NCBI RefSeq assembly: GCF_009827575.1
Contig: NZ_WTYR01000001.1
Span: forward strand, 558,001 to 622,000
Direction of reading: 5' to 3'
DNA from: Alteriqipengyuania halimionae
GTDB taxonomy: Bacteria > Pseudomonadota > Alphaproteobacteria > Sphingomonadales > Sphingomonadaceae
DNA: 64,000 bases
The notes below the pieces were generated by a model. The model ran no database searches. It saw nothing but the letters and a program-made list of their open reading frames with translations, and was not told the origin of the DNA. Made by a program: the position numbers and the translations under genes. Every line of letters begins with the position of its first letter. The stretch's first letter is position 1. Shown piece after piece: positions 10,110 through 20,250 of the stretch.

Positions 10110-10604
10110 TTACTCGACGACGACGAGCGGCTGGTCGAATTCGACCGGCTGCGCGTTTTCGACCAGCAATTGCTTGACCGTGCCCGAAGCGGGCGCGGTG
10201 ATCGGGTTCATCACCTTCATCGCCTCGACGATCAGCAGCGTGTCTCCGGCCTCGACCTTGTCGCCGACCTTGACGAAATCGGGCGCACCGGGCTCGGGCG
10301 CCATGTAGACGGTGCCGACCATCGGCGATTTGACCGCATTGGCGGGCGCGCCGGCGGCCTCGGCAGGCGCATCGCCCGGCGCTCCTGCGGGGGCGGCGGC
10401 CGGAGCCGGGGCGGGCGCGGGGGCCGCCGGGGCGGGCTGGGCGTAATGTACGGGCGCTGCGACCGTGCCGCCGCGCGAAACCTTGATCTTGCGTTCGCCG
10501 TCCTCGACCTCGATTTCGGTGAGGCCGGTTTCACCCAGCAGCTCGGCGAGTTCGCGTACGAGCTTGCTGTCGATGTTCATGCCGCTCTGTTTTGAAGAAG
10601 CCAT
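10110..10604 (-). CDS. accB: Acetyl-CoA carboxylase biotin carboxyl carrier protein
   Basis: 164 residues. The start at 10604 ([14 protein letters not shown]) is preferred because AGGGA lies 5 bases upstream; the longer reading from 10622 lacks such a site. A short N-terminal domain is followed by a Pro/Ala linker (about 55-85) and the biotinyl domain. The biotin attachment lysine is K130 in [10 protein letters not shown]. It carries carboxybiotin between AccC and the transferase. It lies between aroQ and accC in one operon. Confidence 0.97.
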   Translation of the reverse strand: MASSKQSGMNIDSKLVRELAELLGETGLTEIEVEDGERKIKVSRGGTVAAPVHYAQPAPAAPAPAPAPAAAPAGAPGDAPAEAAGAPANAVKSPMVGTVYMAPEPGAPDFVKVGDKVEAGDTLLIVEAMKVMNPITAPASGTVKQLLVENAQPVEFDQPLVVVE

Positions 10605-10687
10605 GAAGTCCCTGTTATCCATTGCTGTAAGCCGCGCGCTATGCGCGCCAAGCGCGCGGCTGGCAAGGGGGCGAGCGGTGAGGCGTG

Positions 10688-11122
10688 TCAGCTTTCCGCT
10701 ACGGCATCCAGCGCATCGACATAGGATTGCGCGCCTTTTCCGCAGAACGAGGCCGTCGCGGCCATGCCGACATAGGAACGATGGCGGAATTCCTCGCGCG
10801 TCGAGGGATCGGACAGGTGCACTTCATAGACTGGCGTAACGATCGCCCGGATCGCATCGTGCAGCGCGATCGAGGTGTGGGTGTAACCGCCCGCATTGAG
10901 CAGCACGGCCTTCGCGCCTTCGGCCTGCGCCTCGTGCAGCCAGTCGATCAGATGACCTTCGTGATTGGACTGGTGCAAGTCGATCTCCAGCCCATGCTCC
11001 CGCGCCCGGTCGTCGAGCAGACCGGCAATATCGTCGAGCGTGTCGGAGCCGTAGATTTCGGGCTCACGCAGGCCGAGGAGGTTCAGATTGGGTCCGTTGA
11101 GGACGTAAACGAGGTTGGTCAT
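10688..11122 (-). CDS. aroQ: Type II 3-dehydroquinate dehydratase
   Basis: 144 residues, the usual size for the type II enzyme. The motifs are [19 protein letters not shown] (7-25), with the catalytic Tyr in the flexible lid, then [23 protein letters not shown] and the catalytic His in EVHLSDPS. It converts 3-dehydroquinate to 3-dehydroshikimate in the shikimate pathway, in the cytoplasm as a dodecamer. The order aroQ-accB-accC is common in bacteria. The gap to accB is about 80 bases. Confidence 0.97.
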   Translation of the reverse strand: MTNLVYVLNGPNLNLLGLREPEIYGSDTLDDIAGLLDDRAREHGLEIDLHQSNHEGHLIDWLHEAQAEGAKAVLLNAGGYTHTSIALHDAIRAIVTPVYEVHLSDPSTREEFRHRSYVGMAATASFCGKGAQSYVDALDAVAES

Positions 11123-11143
11123 GCGGACGCCCTAGCCGCTTTC

Positions 11144-11171
11144 GTCATTCCCGCGAAGGCGGGAATGACGG
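11144..11171. repeat. REP-like palindrome
   Basis: CGTCATTCCCGC and GCGGGAATGACG form a perfect 12-base-pair stem with a GAAG loop. This is the core of a dispersed palindromic repeat found in many proteobacterial genomes. It lies between the holin gene's 3' end and the start of aroQ and could act as a 3'-end hairpin for the holin transcript. Confidence 0.75.
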
Positions 11172-11178
11172 GGAGTAA

Positions 11179-11592
11179 CTACCGCTCCACGCCCTTGACC
11201 TTTCCCCACTGGCGGGCCGCGGTGTAGCCGAGATAGCCGGTGCCGAAGAGCGCGTAGAGCTCGTCGGGCAGGCCGCGCAGATAGGCGGTGATGCCGTTGC
11301 CGATATCTACGGCGATCTGCGCGTTGAACGCGCTCAACACGCCCATTGGCAGCGCGAACAGGATCAGTGTGTACATCACATAGAGGAAGCTCGGGCGGGC
11401 ACGGCTGGTCCAAGGGTCGCGCGACGCGGCTTCGGTCACGATCGCTTCGAGCCGCGCGCGGATGAGGTCCATCTCCTGCGTGCCTTCGAGCTTGAGCAAC
11501 TCCAGCTTGGCGCGTTCGCGCGCCTCCTTGTCGGGGATGACCTTGTCGATGATGCTCGCGATCGGTCCGATCAGTGTTTCGAGAATGCCCAT
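11179..11592 (-). CDS. GTA-type holin (3TM holin family)
   Basis: 137 residues from the ATG at 11592, with AGGAG six bases upstream; a TTG at 11607 is less likely. The N-terminus is amphipathic (ILETLIGPIASIIDKVIPDK). A charged coiled-coil-like stretch follows (KEARERAKLELLKLEG). Next come membrane segments near residues 72-92 (FLYVMYTLILFALPMG) and a second hydrophobic stretch, and the end is KVKGVER. This matches the holins that release gene transfer agents in alphaproteobacteria. No endolysin or GTA structural gene is adjacent. Its promoter region shares an element with the XRE/DUF6456 locus at 28.2 kb. Confidence 0.75.
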   Translation of the reverse strand: MGILETLIGPIASIIDKVIPDKEARERAKLELLKLEGTQEMDLIRARLEAIVTEAASRDPWTSRARPSFLYVMYTLILFALPMGVLSAFNAQIAVDIGNGITAYLRGLPDELYALFGTGYLGYTAARQWGKVKGVER

Positions 11593-11620
11593 GTGCCGCT
11601 CCTGCAAAGTTGGAGCACAT

Positions 11621-11651
11621 TCAGATAACCATATAGGTTCTTGTAGGAAAG
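11621..11651 (-). promoter_or_regulatory. Holin upstream element shared with the DUF6456 promoter region
   Basis: On the minus strand CTTTCCTACAAGA (11651-11639) matches 28188-28200 exactly. It is oriented the same way relative to the downstream start codon, 46 bases upstream here against 38 there. AGATAACCA (11623-11631, plus strand) also occurs at 28198-28206, and AACC-TATAT-GGTT forms a local palindrome. It is probably an activator or repressor site; the protein that binds is inferred only. Confidence 0.5.
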
Positions 11652-11661
11652 CGGAATTATT

Positions 11662-13020
<1,359 letters not shown>

Positions 13021-13087
13021 CGGCGGTTCCTTCGGCTGGGGGAGAGACCCATCAATGGCCGAACCGCGCCAAAGTGCCGGAAAACGC

Positions 13088-15178
13088 CTAGTCGACCAGT
13101 GCTTCGAAGGTAAGCGCGAAGGCTGCGCCGGCTGCAAGCGTCGCGGTGGTCGCGGTGATTTCGCGTCCGGAAATCGAGGCGCCGAAGGGGTCGCTTTCGT
13201 CGCCGCCGCTGGCATTGTTGTCTTCGGCGCTGTTCGCATTTGCGCAGCTGGTGCCCGATTTCATTGTCCCGGCGACATAGCTGATCCCGGTGGGCAGCGT
13301 GTCGCGCGCAATCACGTCGGTCGCGGCATTGTCGCCGGTGTTGTTAAACAGCAGGCAGTACTTCATCCGCGCGCCGGGGATCGCCCTGGGATTGTTCGTC
13401 CCGTTCACCGGATCGCTGAGCACCGAGCTGGTTTTGAGCACCGTCAGATCGGTGGTCGGACGGCAGAAGGTGATGTCGTGGATCGCGATCCCTTGCTGGC
13501 CCGGATTGATCACCGGGCTGGGGACGTTTCGGTGATTGCCGTATTCGATCACGATCGCGTCGATCGGCGAATTGAAGGTGACGACGACATTGCCGTCGGG
13601 GTCGGGCGTGTCGGACACACCATCGCCGAAGGCTTCGTTGCCGATTACGTAATTGGTTTCGCCATTGGTCAGGATCGGGATCACGGTCGCGCCCTTGTAT
13701 CGCCCCTCGACCCGGATGCGATCGGCGAACTGGTTGGCGCCGTAATCGACGTCGAACACCGCGAAGCGTGCGCCGCGCATCACCATCGGTAGGCTGATCG
13801 TCGTGGTGACGACTTCGTCCGTGTTGTTGAGGTTGACGACCTGGATCAAGGCGTACTCGTTCGTACCGCCGTCCATGGCGTTCTGGCGGTTGGGCGATTG
13901 GCCGCCGAGGCTGTTGTTGTTCAGCCACGAACCGGGATTGTTCAGCATGAATCCGATCGTTCCGATCGAAGCGAGGGGGAAGCTGTTGTTGGTGCTGCCG
14001 GCCGCCCACGAACGCGTGTCCCAATCGAACACCACCGATCCGGCCGGGCAGGTCAGGTTGGGCGGAATGCCCGCCGCCCGGGTTCCGGCGACGACGAAGC
14101 TGTTGGTAGCGTAATCGTCTTCGCTGGCGAGGCCGTTATTCACGGTGGAATCGCTATCGGGTACGCTGCTGGAAATGATTTCGGCCGCGCTTGAAATTCT
14201 GACGCCCGCGGTGGCCGAGATCGAGCCAGTAACGTCGATTGAGCGACTCTGCCCGGGCGCGATCGAACCGACCGTCCAGATACCGCTGACAGGATCGTAG
14301 GAACCGGCACCGCTCGCCGACTGGAATGTGAACCCGGCAGGCAGATCGTCTCGCACCGATACGCCGTTGGCCGTCATCGGCGAGGATCCCGAATTGGTGA
14401 CGGTGAGACGCCAGTTCGCATTCCCGCCATTGCTGGGCGTAGCGCTGACCAGCGTCTTGGTCAGCGACAAGTCGGCGTAATTGGTCGGGAGCGCGGTGAG
14501 GTAGAGGTCGGCGCGGCGGAAGCTGCCATCGTCTGCCTGCGGATACATGTCGCAGATTTCGAGCCGCCAGACGCCGTTCGCATTTTCGCCATTGAACGCC
14601 GAGAGCGGGTTCCGCGGTCGAAACGTGTTCTGGTAGGGCGGGGCACTGGTCGAATGGCTGTTCGCATTGCCATCGGTATTGACGAACTGGCCTGCGGAAT
14701 CGTCGAGCAGCACGTTGAAATTGTTGCCGCTGATCCCGCCGTTCGAAGTATCGCCCTCGGTCATCTGGACGCGCGTCCCTGTTGGAGACTGGAGGATGAA
14801 CCGCAAGTCTCCGCGCCAGCTATGGGTTACCAATATGCCCAGATTGACATCGGCGATGGTGTAGTTCGTGCCCGAGACGTTGAACGTTCGGGCAAGCGCG
14901 TTGGAGCAGGGCGTGCCGCTGTTGATCGTGCCGGTCGTCGGGTTCGAGTAGGTGTTGACCGCCTGCGCAAACAGCGTCGTTGGCAGCAGCAGGAACAGGA
15001 CTACCAGGCACGCGTGCAGAGCGGCGCCCTGCCAGCCGTCCCAAGCCGTGCTACAAACCCCATCGTCCATCCCTTCCTGATAGGGAAACATGGTTAATGT
15101 GGTGTATAGGTCCGGCTGGACTTTCTGCTTGCGCGCGATCTTCAGTCGGGCGCTCAGCGAAAAATGTGTTTCTTTCAT
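13088..15178 (-). CDS. Secreted P-domain and DUF11 protein, last gene of the DUF11 locus
   Basis: 696 residues. The ATG overlaps the stop of the giant gene (ATGA), so translation is coupled. An unusually long ~50-residue N-terminal stretch precedes the hydrophobic signal (ACLVVLFLLLPTTLFAQ), so a later start is possible. Domains in order: a proprotein-convertase P-like beta-sandwich (about 95-230, VTHSWRGDLRF to ANGVWRLEICDMY), a DUF11 domain (about 237-345, DLSLTKT), an unassigned region (about 360-570), and a last DUF11 domain (about 578-696) with C608 and C645. It ends AALTFEALVD-like (FALTFEALVD) with no anchor. It is probably exported; its function is unknown. Confidence 0.82.
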   Translation of the reverse strand: MKETHFSLSARLKIARKQKVQPDLYTTLTMFPYQEGMDDGVCSTAWDGWQGAALHACLVVLFLLLPTTLFAQAVNTYSNPTTGTINSGTPCSNALARTFNVSGTNYTIADVNLGILVTHSWRGDLRFILQSPTGTRVQMTEGDTSNGGISGNNFNVLLDDSAGQFVNTDGNANSHSTSAPPYQNTFRPRNPLSAFNGENANGVWRLEICDMYPQADDGSFRRADLYLTALPTNYADLSLTKTLVSATPSNGGNANWRLTVTNSGSSPMTANGVSVRDDLPAGFTFQSASGAGSYDPVSGIWTVGSIAPGQSRSIDVTGSISATAGVRISSAAEIISSSVPDSDSTVNNGLASEDDYATNSFVVAGTRAAGIPPNLTCPAGSVVFDWDTRSWAAGSTNNSFPLASIGTIGFMLNNPGSWLNNNSLGGQSPNRQNAMDGGTNEYALIQVVNLNNTDEVVTTTISLPMVMRGARFAVFDVDYGANQFADRIRVEGRYKGATVIPILTNGETNYVIGNEAFGDGVSDTPDPDGNVVVTFNSPIDAIVIEYGNHRNVPSPVINPGQQGIAIHDITFCRPTTDLTVLKTSSVLSDPVNGTNNPRAIPGARMKYCLLFNNTGDNAATDVIARDTLPTGISYVAGTMKSGTSCANANSAEDNNASGGDESDPFGASISGREITATTATLAAGAAFALTFEALVD

Positions 15179-18100
15179 CGACCCAGTCCCAGGAAGCCGA
15201 ACGTATCGGCATCGAGTTTCATCCGTACTGCGGCGTAAACGCCGTCGTCGGTGTAGCGCGCAGCGGAGAAATCGCGGTCGCGGAAGCCTTTGACGTTGTA
15301 GCCCACGCTCACCAGCACGTTGTCGACCGGCGAAAAGCCGACTTCCGGACCGAAGGAGAAATCGGTCGCTCCATCTGCCAGGTTGCTGCGCACGCTGGCG
15401 CGGCCGCCGATTTCGAAACGTTCGCCCAGACCGATGCGGGCATCGACCCCGCCGAGCGCGGTGAAGCCTTCGATCTCGGTGCCTTCGAAACTGTCGGCAT
15501 TGTAGCGACCGGCGACGAAGACGCCGATCTCGGTGCGCTGGAGGAAGCTCTCGTAGGCACCTGTCTCAGTCTCTTCACGCGAGCGCGGCGACCAGTTGGT
15601 CGAGAGGCTAGCGATCAGGCGGCGCGAGGTGCCGTCGCCGGTGATGGTGGTGCGCCCGGTAGCGCCGATCTCGCCGGCGACCGCGCCGGTCACTTCGTCG
15701 CTGCGATATTCGAGTTTGGCAAGCAGCGCGAAGGGCGAACTGTCCGGTCGATAAGCGGCGGCGATCGACCCGTCGACGATCGAACTTTCCGAGCCGTTGA
15801 GCCCGTGCGCATGCGTCCAGGTGAAGCCCGAACCGACCACGCTGCCTTCGCCCAGCTGGCGGATCAGCCCTCCGGTGGCGCCGACCCGGTCTTCCAGCTC
15901 GCCGTCGCGCCATTCGCCGCGCATGGTTGCCGCCCAGCGGTCCTTGCGCCAGCCTGCGCCCAGCGTGATCGCGGTGAAATCCTCGAACAGCGTGCCGCCC
16001 TGGCCAACCTGCCCGCCGCTTGCGACCGGCTGGTCCGGGTTTATGACCCTGCTGGCATCGACGCCGCCGAGGGTCAGATTGCCATCGATCGTCGCGTCGA
16101 CCGTGAAGCTCTCGGTGATCGCGAAACTCTGCGCGAGGCCATAGGCCGCGAAGCTCCGCTTGCCGTATCCGGCGATGTCCTGCTGGCCCAGCGTGGTCAG
16201 CATCCGGCCACCCGCCCAAGGGGTGAATTCGAAGCCGCCCTTGAGGGTGCGCGCGCTAATCAGGTCGCCCTCGGCAATCTCGTAGGTCGCGACCGCGCGC
16301 ACCGCATTGCTGATCGCATAGCGCGCATCGAAGCGGTGACGCGTCGGCAGGTCAATCGAGTCGGTGTTGGCGAGCGCCATGCTGCTGGTCGCACCGATTT
16401 CGAGGCGCCCGCCCAGCAGGCGCTGGTTGACCCCGCCTTCGAGCACGGTCGAGCTGCCTTCCACACCGTCGGCGGTGCGATCGGCGAAATGGGAGATGCC
16501 GAGCCGCAGATCGGTGGAACGACCGCGCCATCCGGCCTGAACCTGCACCGCATTGCGACGGGCATCGTCGATCAGGCTGTCGTCGCGCCAGGCGCTTCCG
16601 GTCACGGAAATTTCGTCCGAAACGGTGTAGCGCGCATCGAAGCCGATCTTGCGACGGCCGCGTTCGGCGACATTCTGCTGATCGACCCCGAAACCAGCAT
16701 CGATCCGGCGGGCATAGGCCAGCACGTCGATCGCGCCGCTGCGATGCGCGGCTTCAAGGTGCCAGGCGTTCGACGTGGTGCCGTCGGTGCGGCTTGCTGC
16801 GAACTCGGCGCGCAGTTCGGTCGCGGTGCCAACGCGGGCGCGCACATCGGCGGCGATCAGTTCGGTGCGGGCGTCGTCACCCTTGTCGGTGATCGCGGTC
16901 GCCCCGATCCGCACTGCGCCCTTGGCCACGGTCACGTCGGCACGCAGGCCGGCGTTCCATTCGTCGCTGCCGGTCAGCGCATCGACTTCGTATTCGACGA
17001 CGATGAATTGCGGATTGAGCGCGAAGTCGCGGCTCAGCACCGGCTGCTTGAAGCTGATCGTTCCGGAAAGGAGGTCGATGTCGTAGTCGACGAAGCGTTC
17101 GAGTTCGCGCCGCTCGAGCACCAGTTCGGAACGGAAGCGATCGCGCACTTCGATGGTCACGGTTTCGCTGTTGGCCACCAGCGCGCGGCTCGACAGGGCG
17201 TAGGGGCCGGAAAGGCCATTGCCCTGGATCTCGTCGCGCCGATAGCGGGTCTCGGTCTCTGCGGCGAAGCCCTGCACGTGCAGCGCGCCGAAGCGGCCTT
17301 CGGCTTTAACGCCCGTGACGCTGCGATTGTAGCGGGCGAGCTCGGTCTGATCGAAGCCGGTCACGATGTCGCCAGAGATCGCGTAAAACGTGTCGGTCTC
17401 GATGCGGATATAGAGTTTGTCGCGGCTGGCGGCATCGAAACGCCGCACCGAGCGATCGGCGAACACGGTGTAATAGGCCTTCGGATCGATCGCGCCGGTC
17501 AGCTGCTCCTCGTCGCGCTGCTTGGCGCTGTCATAGGCGGCGGTGATCAGGAATTTCCCGAGCACACGGCCCTTCGCATAAAACGCGACCCGCGCATCGT
17601 CGCCCAGATCGCTGTCGAAGCGACCGCTGCGTTCCATGTTGTCGGCCACGCTGCGCGCGCCGATTGAACCTTCGACCAGACCCACCAGCGTCCATTCCTG
17701 GTCACCCGGAACCACCCAGCTGTCGAGTTCCTGATGGCGCGTGGTCTTGCCTTGTGTAAAGGCGAATTCGAGCTTGAGCGGGCCGCTGACCATGGTCGGT
17801 GCGAGTTCGATCAGCGCGATGCCGTCATCGCCCTCGATCGTCCATGTGGGCGAAACGCTGCCGCCGCCGACCAGCTGCTGCGATTGGTACTGCGCGATGG
17901 CGCGGGCGCTCTCATAGGGTGCGTTGAGCGTGACGCTGCCCGAAACGCCGGCACGCACGGGGCAGCCCTTGCGATCGGTCAGGCGCACCGCGATCACCGG
18001 ATTGGTCGCGCCATCGGCAATCAGGCGAGAGCGTTCGGCAATCACTTCGGCGCGCACCGGAGCGGCGGCGAAATCGACCACCCGCTCGAGCTCGGCGGCG

Positions 18101-20208
18101 ACCGACCCATCGGAATTGCGCACGACGGCGCGGAACAAGGTGCTTTCGCCCTGCAGCGGCAGTCCCCGCCACACGCTTACGGCGAAGCTGCCATCGGCAG
18201 CGGCCTGCGCGCCGTCATAGGACACCGCATCGACCTGGCGCCCATCGGCGGCCAGTTCCACCGTCTGGTCCTTCTCGTGCCGGATCGCGACGCGGACCGA
18301 GGGGGCGCGGGGGTTGTGGCCGAGTTCGGGGAAGAGGAAGGCGGGCTCGCCATCGCCATAGGAAAGCCAGTCGATCTCGGCACCTGCGGCCTCGGCGTCG
18401 CGCACGGGTGCCTGTTCGGCGGCTTCGGCAATGACGGGTGCTTCCCAGCCTTCGGGCAATGCGGCGTGGAAATCGGCGACGGCGAGGCTACCGCCCTGGC
18501 CACGCACGAAACGAGATCCGGGCGAACCGGCGCTCGCGGTCGAGCGTGCACAATCCATGAAACGACCGCCCTCGGGCAGCGTCTGGCGCTGGACCTGGAT
18601 CACATGGGTGCCGGGCATCACGCCTTCAAAATGATAGCGGCCATCCTCGTCGGTCAGCGCGAAGCTGCCGTCCTCCATCACCACGCGCACACCGGGGATG
18701 CCGGGGCGGTCGCCGTCGAGCGAGCAGGCGCCTGCGGAAATGCGTCCGATAATCGTCATCCGGCTGCCCAGCGTATCGCGCTCGATCCGTACCGAGGCGC
18801 CGGTGGCAATGGTTTCGCCTTCGGAATCGGTGGCTTCGACACGGTTCTGCGCTTCACCGGGAGGCGCATCGCCGCGCACGACCATGGCATAGCGCACGAC
18901 ATGCGAGGCGCCCGCGGCGATTTCTTCGAAGCGGATCGTGAGGCGGCGGCCGTCGGCGCTAACATTAACCTGGTCGGGCGCCGATGCACCGTCGATCAGG
19001 ATGCTGTCGGGCCGCAGGCGCAGCCAGGGTGACGGCGTATCGACCAGCACCACGTTGCGCTTGGCGGCGATCGTGTCGGGATTGCGGGCCGTGACGGTGT
19101 AGAACACCGCGTCGCCGGGCAAGGCGACCTGACGCGAGGCGCGCTTCTCCAGTGCGAGGTCGACGATCGGGCGATCGACCGGAATGTCGATCCGCACCGG
19201 CTCGAGCGTCAGCAGCGGAATATCGGCGCCGAAGGATGCGTCGACAAGCGTAAAGGGGACCCCATTCGGCCGCCGCAGATCGGCCATTTCCTCGGCTGCG
19301 CGCTTCGACGGCGCCGAATAGGGGGCCGGGGGCTCGAGCTCGAGACGATAGGTGCCGACCGGGACCAGCGGGAACCAGTATTCACCGGTGTCGAGCGGAT
19401 AGGCATTGCCGCTCGCATCGAGGATGGTCTGGCCGGTGAAGATGGTCGAGGGCCACGGTGTGACGCCATCGGGGGCGAAAACGGTTGCGGGAAGGCCGGT
19501 CGCGCTGTCGAAGAGGGTGATGCGCGTGCCGTCGACCGGATCGCCGGTGCGGCTGTCGAACACGATCCCGAACGGATCCGCGAGGACCGAGACGCTTGCC
19601 CGGACCATGGCGCGGCCGTCGCTGTTCTTGAGTTCGACCGACACGGTCTCCCCCGCATGCACGCTCAACCGGCAATCGCCCGACACGGGCTGCGGGGGGA
19701 TGCCGACGGTCTGGATCGCGCCGGCGAACTCTCCGGTATCGTTGCCGGTCTCGTAGATCGTGAGCGTTTCTTCGTCGCCGCCTGCCGAAGTGATGGTGAC
19801 GAGGATCGCATCGCGCGCATCGGGATTGCGATTGCCCTGCGGGGCAACGATGGTGAAGACGAGGAGCTCGCCCACCTTGATGATCGCGCTGCGCTGGAGC
19901 GGCATCTCGGTGGGTGGCGCGGCGTCGGCCGAGGAAAACGGGATGATCTCGCCAGCGCAGCTGGACCGCTTTACCGATATGGTTCGGTCGGCGTGCCGGG
20001 AGGGGTGGTAAGTGGTAATTTCGGCCGCGAAATCGACGACCTCGATCCCGACCTCGTTCGAGGAGGTCGCCTGCGTGATCCCGCCCTGCTGCCAGCTGGC
20101 GCGAGCGGTATTGGTGATCGTCTGCGCCTGCAAGGGAGCAGCCGTCACCAACAGCAGCGCCGTTAGGAACGCGGCTGCGAGATATTTCATGCAGGTTGCA
20201 AAAGGCAT
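15175..20208 (-). CDS. Giant DUF11 protein with predicted outer-membrane beta-barrel
   Basis: 1677 residues. A signal peptide (1-29, ending APLQAQ) is followed by the same NTA-type N-terminal motif as its neighbours (TNTARASWQQGG). Next come a carboxypeptidase-regulatory-like region (about 213-300), a DUF11 domain (about 345-460, VDLALEKRASRQVALPGDAV) and a second regulatory-like domain (about 488-570, GIPGVRVVMEDG). From about 913 to the end the sequence is a long run of alternating beta strands. It includes YDIDLLSGTISFKQPVLSRD (about 1043), a pattern seen in large outer-membrane barrels. An ATG at 20190 is an alternative start. Function is unknown; a platform or usher-like role is inferred. 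Confidence 0.82.
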   Translation of the reverse strand: MPFATCMKYLAAAFLTALLLVTAAPLQAQTITNTARASWQQGGITQATSSNEVGIEVVDFAAEITTYHPSRHADRTISVKRSSCAGEIIPFSSADAAPPTEMPLQRSAIIKVGELLVFTIVAPQGNRNPDARDAILVTITSAGGDEETLTIYETGNDTGEFAGAIQTVGIPPQPVSGDCRLSVHAGETVSVELKNSDGRAMVRASVSVLADPFGIVFDSRTGDPVDGTRITLFDSATGLPATVFAPDGVTPWPSTIFTGQTILDASGNAYPLDTGEYWFPLVPVGTYRLELEPPAPYSAPSKRAAEEMADLRRPNGVPFTLVDASFGADIPLLTLEPVRIDIPVDRPIVDLALEKRASRQVALPGDAVFYTVTARNPDTIAAKRNVVLVDTPSPWLRLRPDSILIDGASAPDQVNVSADGRRLTIRFEEIAAGASHVVRYAMVVRGDAPPGEAQNRVEATDSEGETIATGASVRIERDTLGSRMTIIGRISAGACSLDGDRPGIPGVRVVMEDGSFALTDEDGRYHFEGVMPGTHVIQVQRQTLPEGGRFMDCARSTASAGSPGSRFVRGQGGSLAVADFHAALPEGWEAPVIAEAAEQAPVRDAEAAGAEIDWLSYGDGEPAFLFPELGHNPRAPSVRVAIRHEKDQTVELAADGRQVDAVSYDGAQAAADGSFAVSVWRGLPLQGESTLFRAVVRNSDGSVAAELERVVDFAAAPVRAEVIAERSRLIADGATNPVIAVRLTDRKGCPVRAGVSGSVTLNAPYESARAIAQYQSQQLVGGGSVSPTWTIEGDDGIALIELAPTMVSGPLKLEFAFTQGKTTRHQELDSWVVPGDQEWTLVGLVEGSIGARSVADNMERSGRFDSDLGDDARVAFYAKGRVLGKFLITAAYDSAKQRDEEQLTGAIDPKAYYTVFADRSVRRFDAASRDKLYIRIETDTFYAISGDIVTGFDQTELARYNRSVTGVKAEGRFGALHVQGFAAETETRYRRDEIQGNGLSGPYALSSRALVANSETVTIEVRDRFRSELVLERRELERFVDYDIDLLSGTISFKQPVLSRDFALNPQFIVVEYEVDALTGSDEWNAGLRADVTVAKGAVRIGATAITDKGDDARTELIAADVRARVGTATELRAEFAASRTDGTTSNAWHLEAAHRSGAIDVLAYARRIDAGFGVDQQNVAERGRRKIGFDARYTVSDEISVTGSAWRDDSLIDDARRNAVQVQAGWRGRSTDLRLGISHFADRTADGVEGSSTVLEGGVNQRLLGGRLEIGATSSMALANTDSIDLPTRHRFDARYAISNAVRAVATYEIAEGDLISARTLKGGFEFTPWAGGRMLTTLGQQDIAGYGKRSFAAYGLAQSFAITESFTVDATIDGNLTLGGVDASRVINPDQPVASGGQVGQGGTLFEDFTAITLGAGWRKDRWAATMRGEWRDGELEDRVGATGGLIRQLGEGSVVGSGFTWTHAHGLNGSESSIVDGSIAAAYRPDSSPFALLAKLEYRSDEVTGAVAGEIGATGRTTITGDGTSRRLIASLSTNWSPRSREETETGAYESFLQRTEIGVFVAGRYNADSFEGTEIEGFTALGGVDARIGLGERFEIGGRASVRSNLADGATDFSFGPEVGFSPVDNVLVSVGYNVKGFRDRDFSAARYTDDGVYAAVRMKLDADTFGFLGLGR

Positions 20209-20216
20209 GGTGAAAT

Positions 20217-20245
20217 GCGGCCGGCGCCCGTCCGACGCCGGCCGC
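20217..20245. other. Intercistronic hairpin in the DUF11 locus
   Basis: GCGGCCGGCG and CGCCGGCCGC form a perfect 10-base-pair stem with a 9-base loop, between the 370-residue protein gene and the giant gene. There is no U-tract. It may lower read-through into the giant gene or stabilise the upstream transcript. Confidence 0.5.
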
Positions 20246-20250
20246 TTTCC

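Noticed and set aside
8829-10595. A 588-residue plus-strand frame
   Set aside because: It is the antisense shadow of accC and accB, both certain.
14980-17667. An 895-residue plus-strand frame
   Set aside because: It is antisense to the giant DUF11 gene and has shadow-like composition with no signal or domain.
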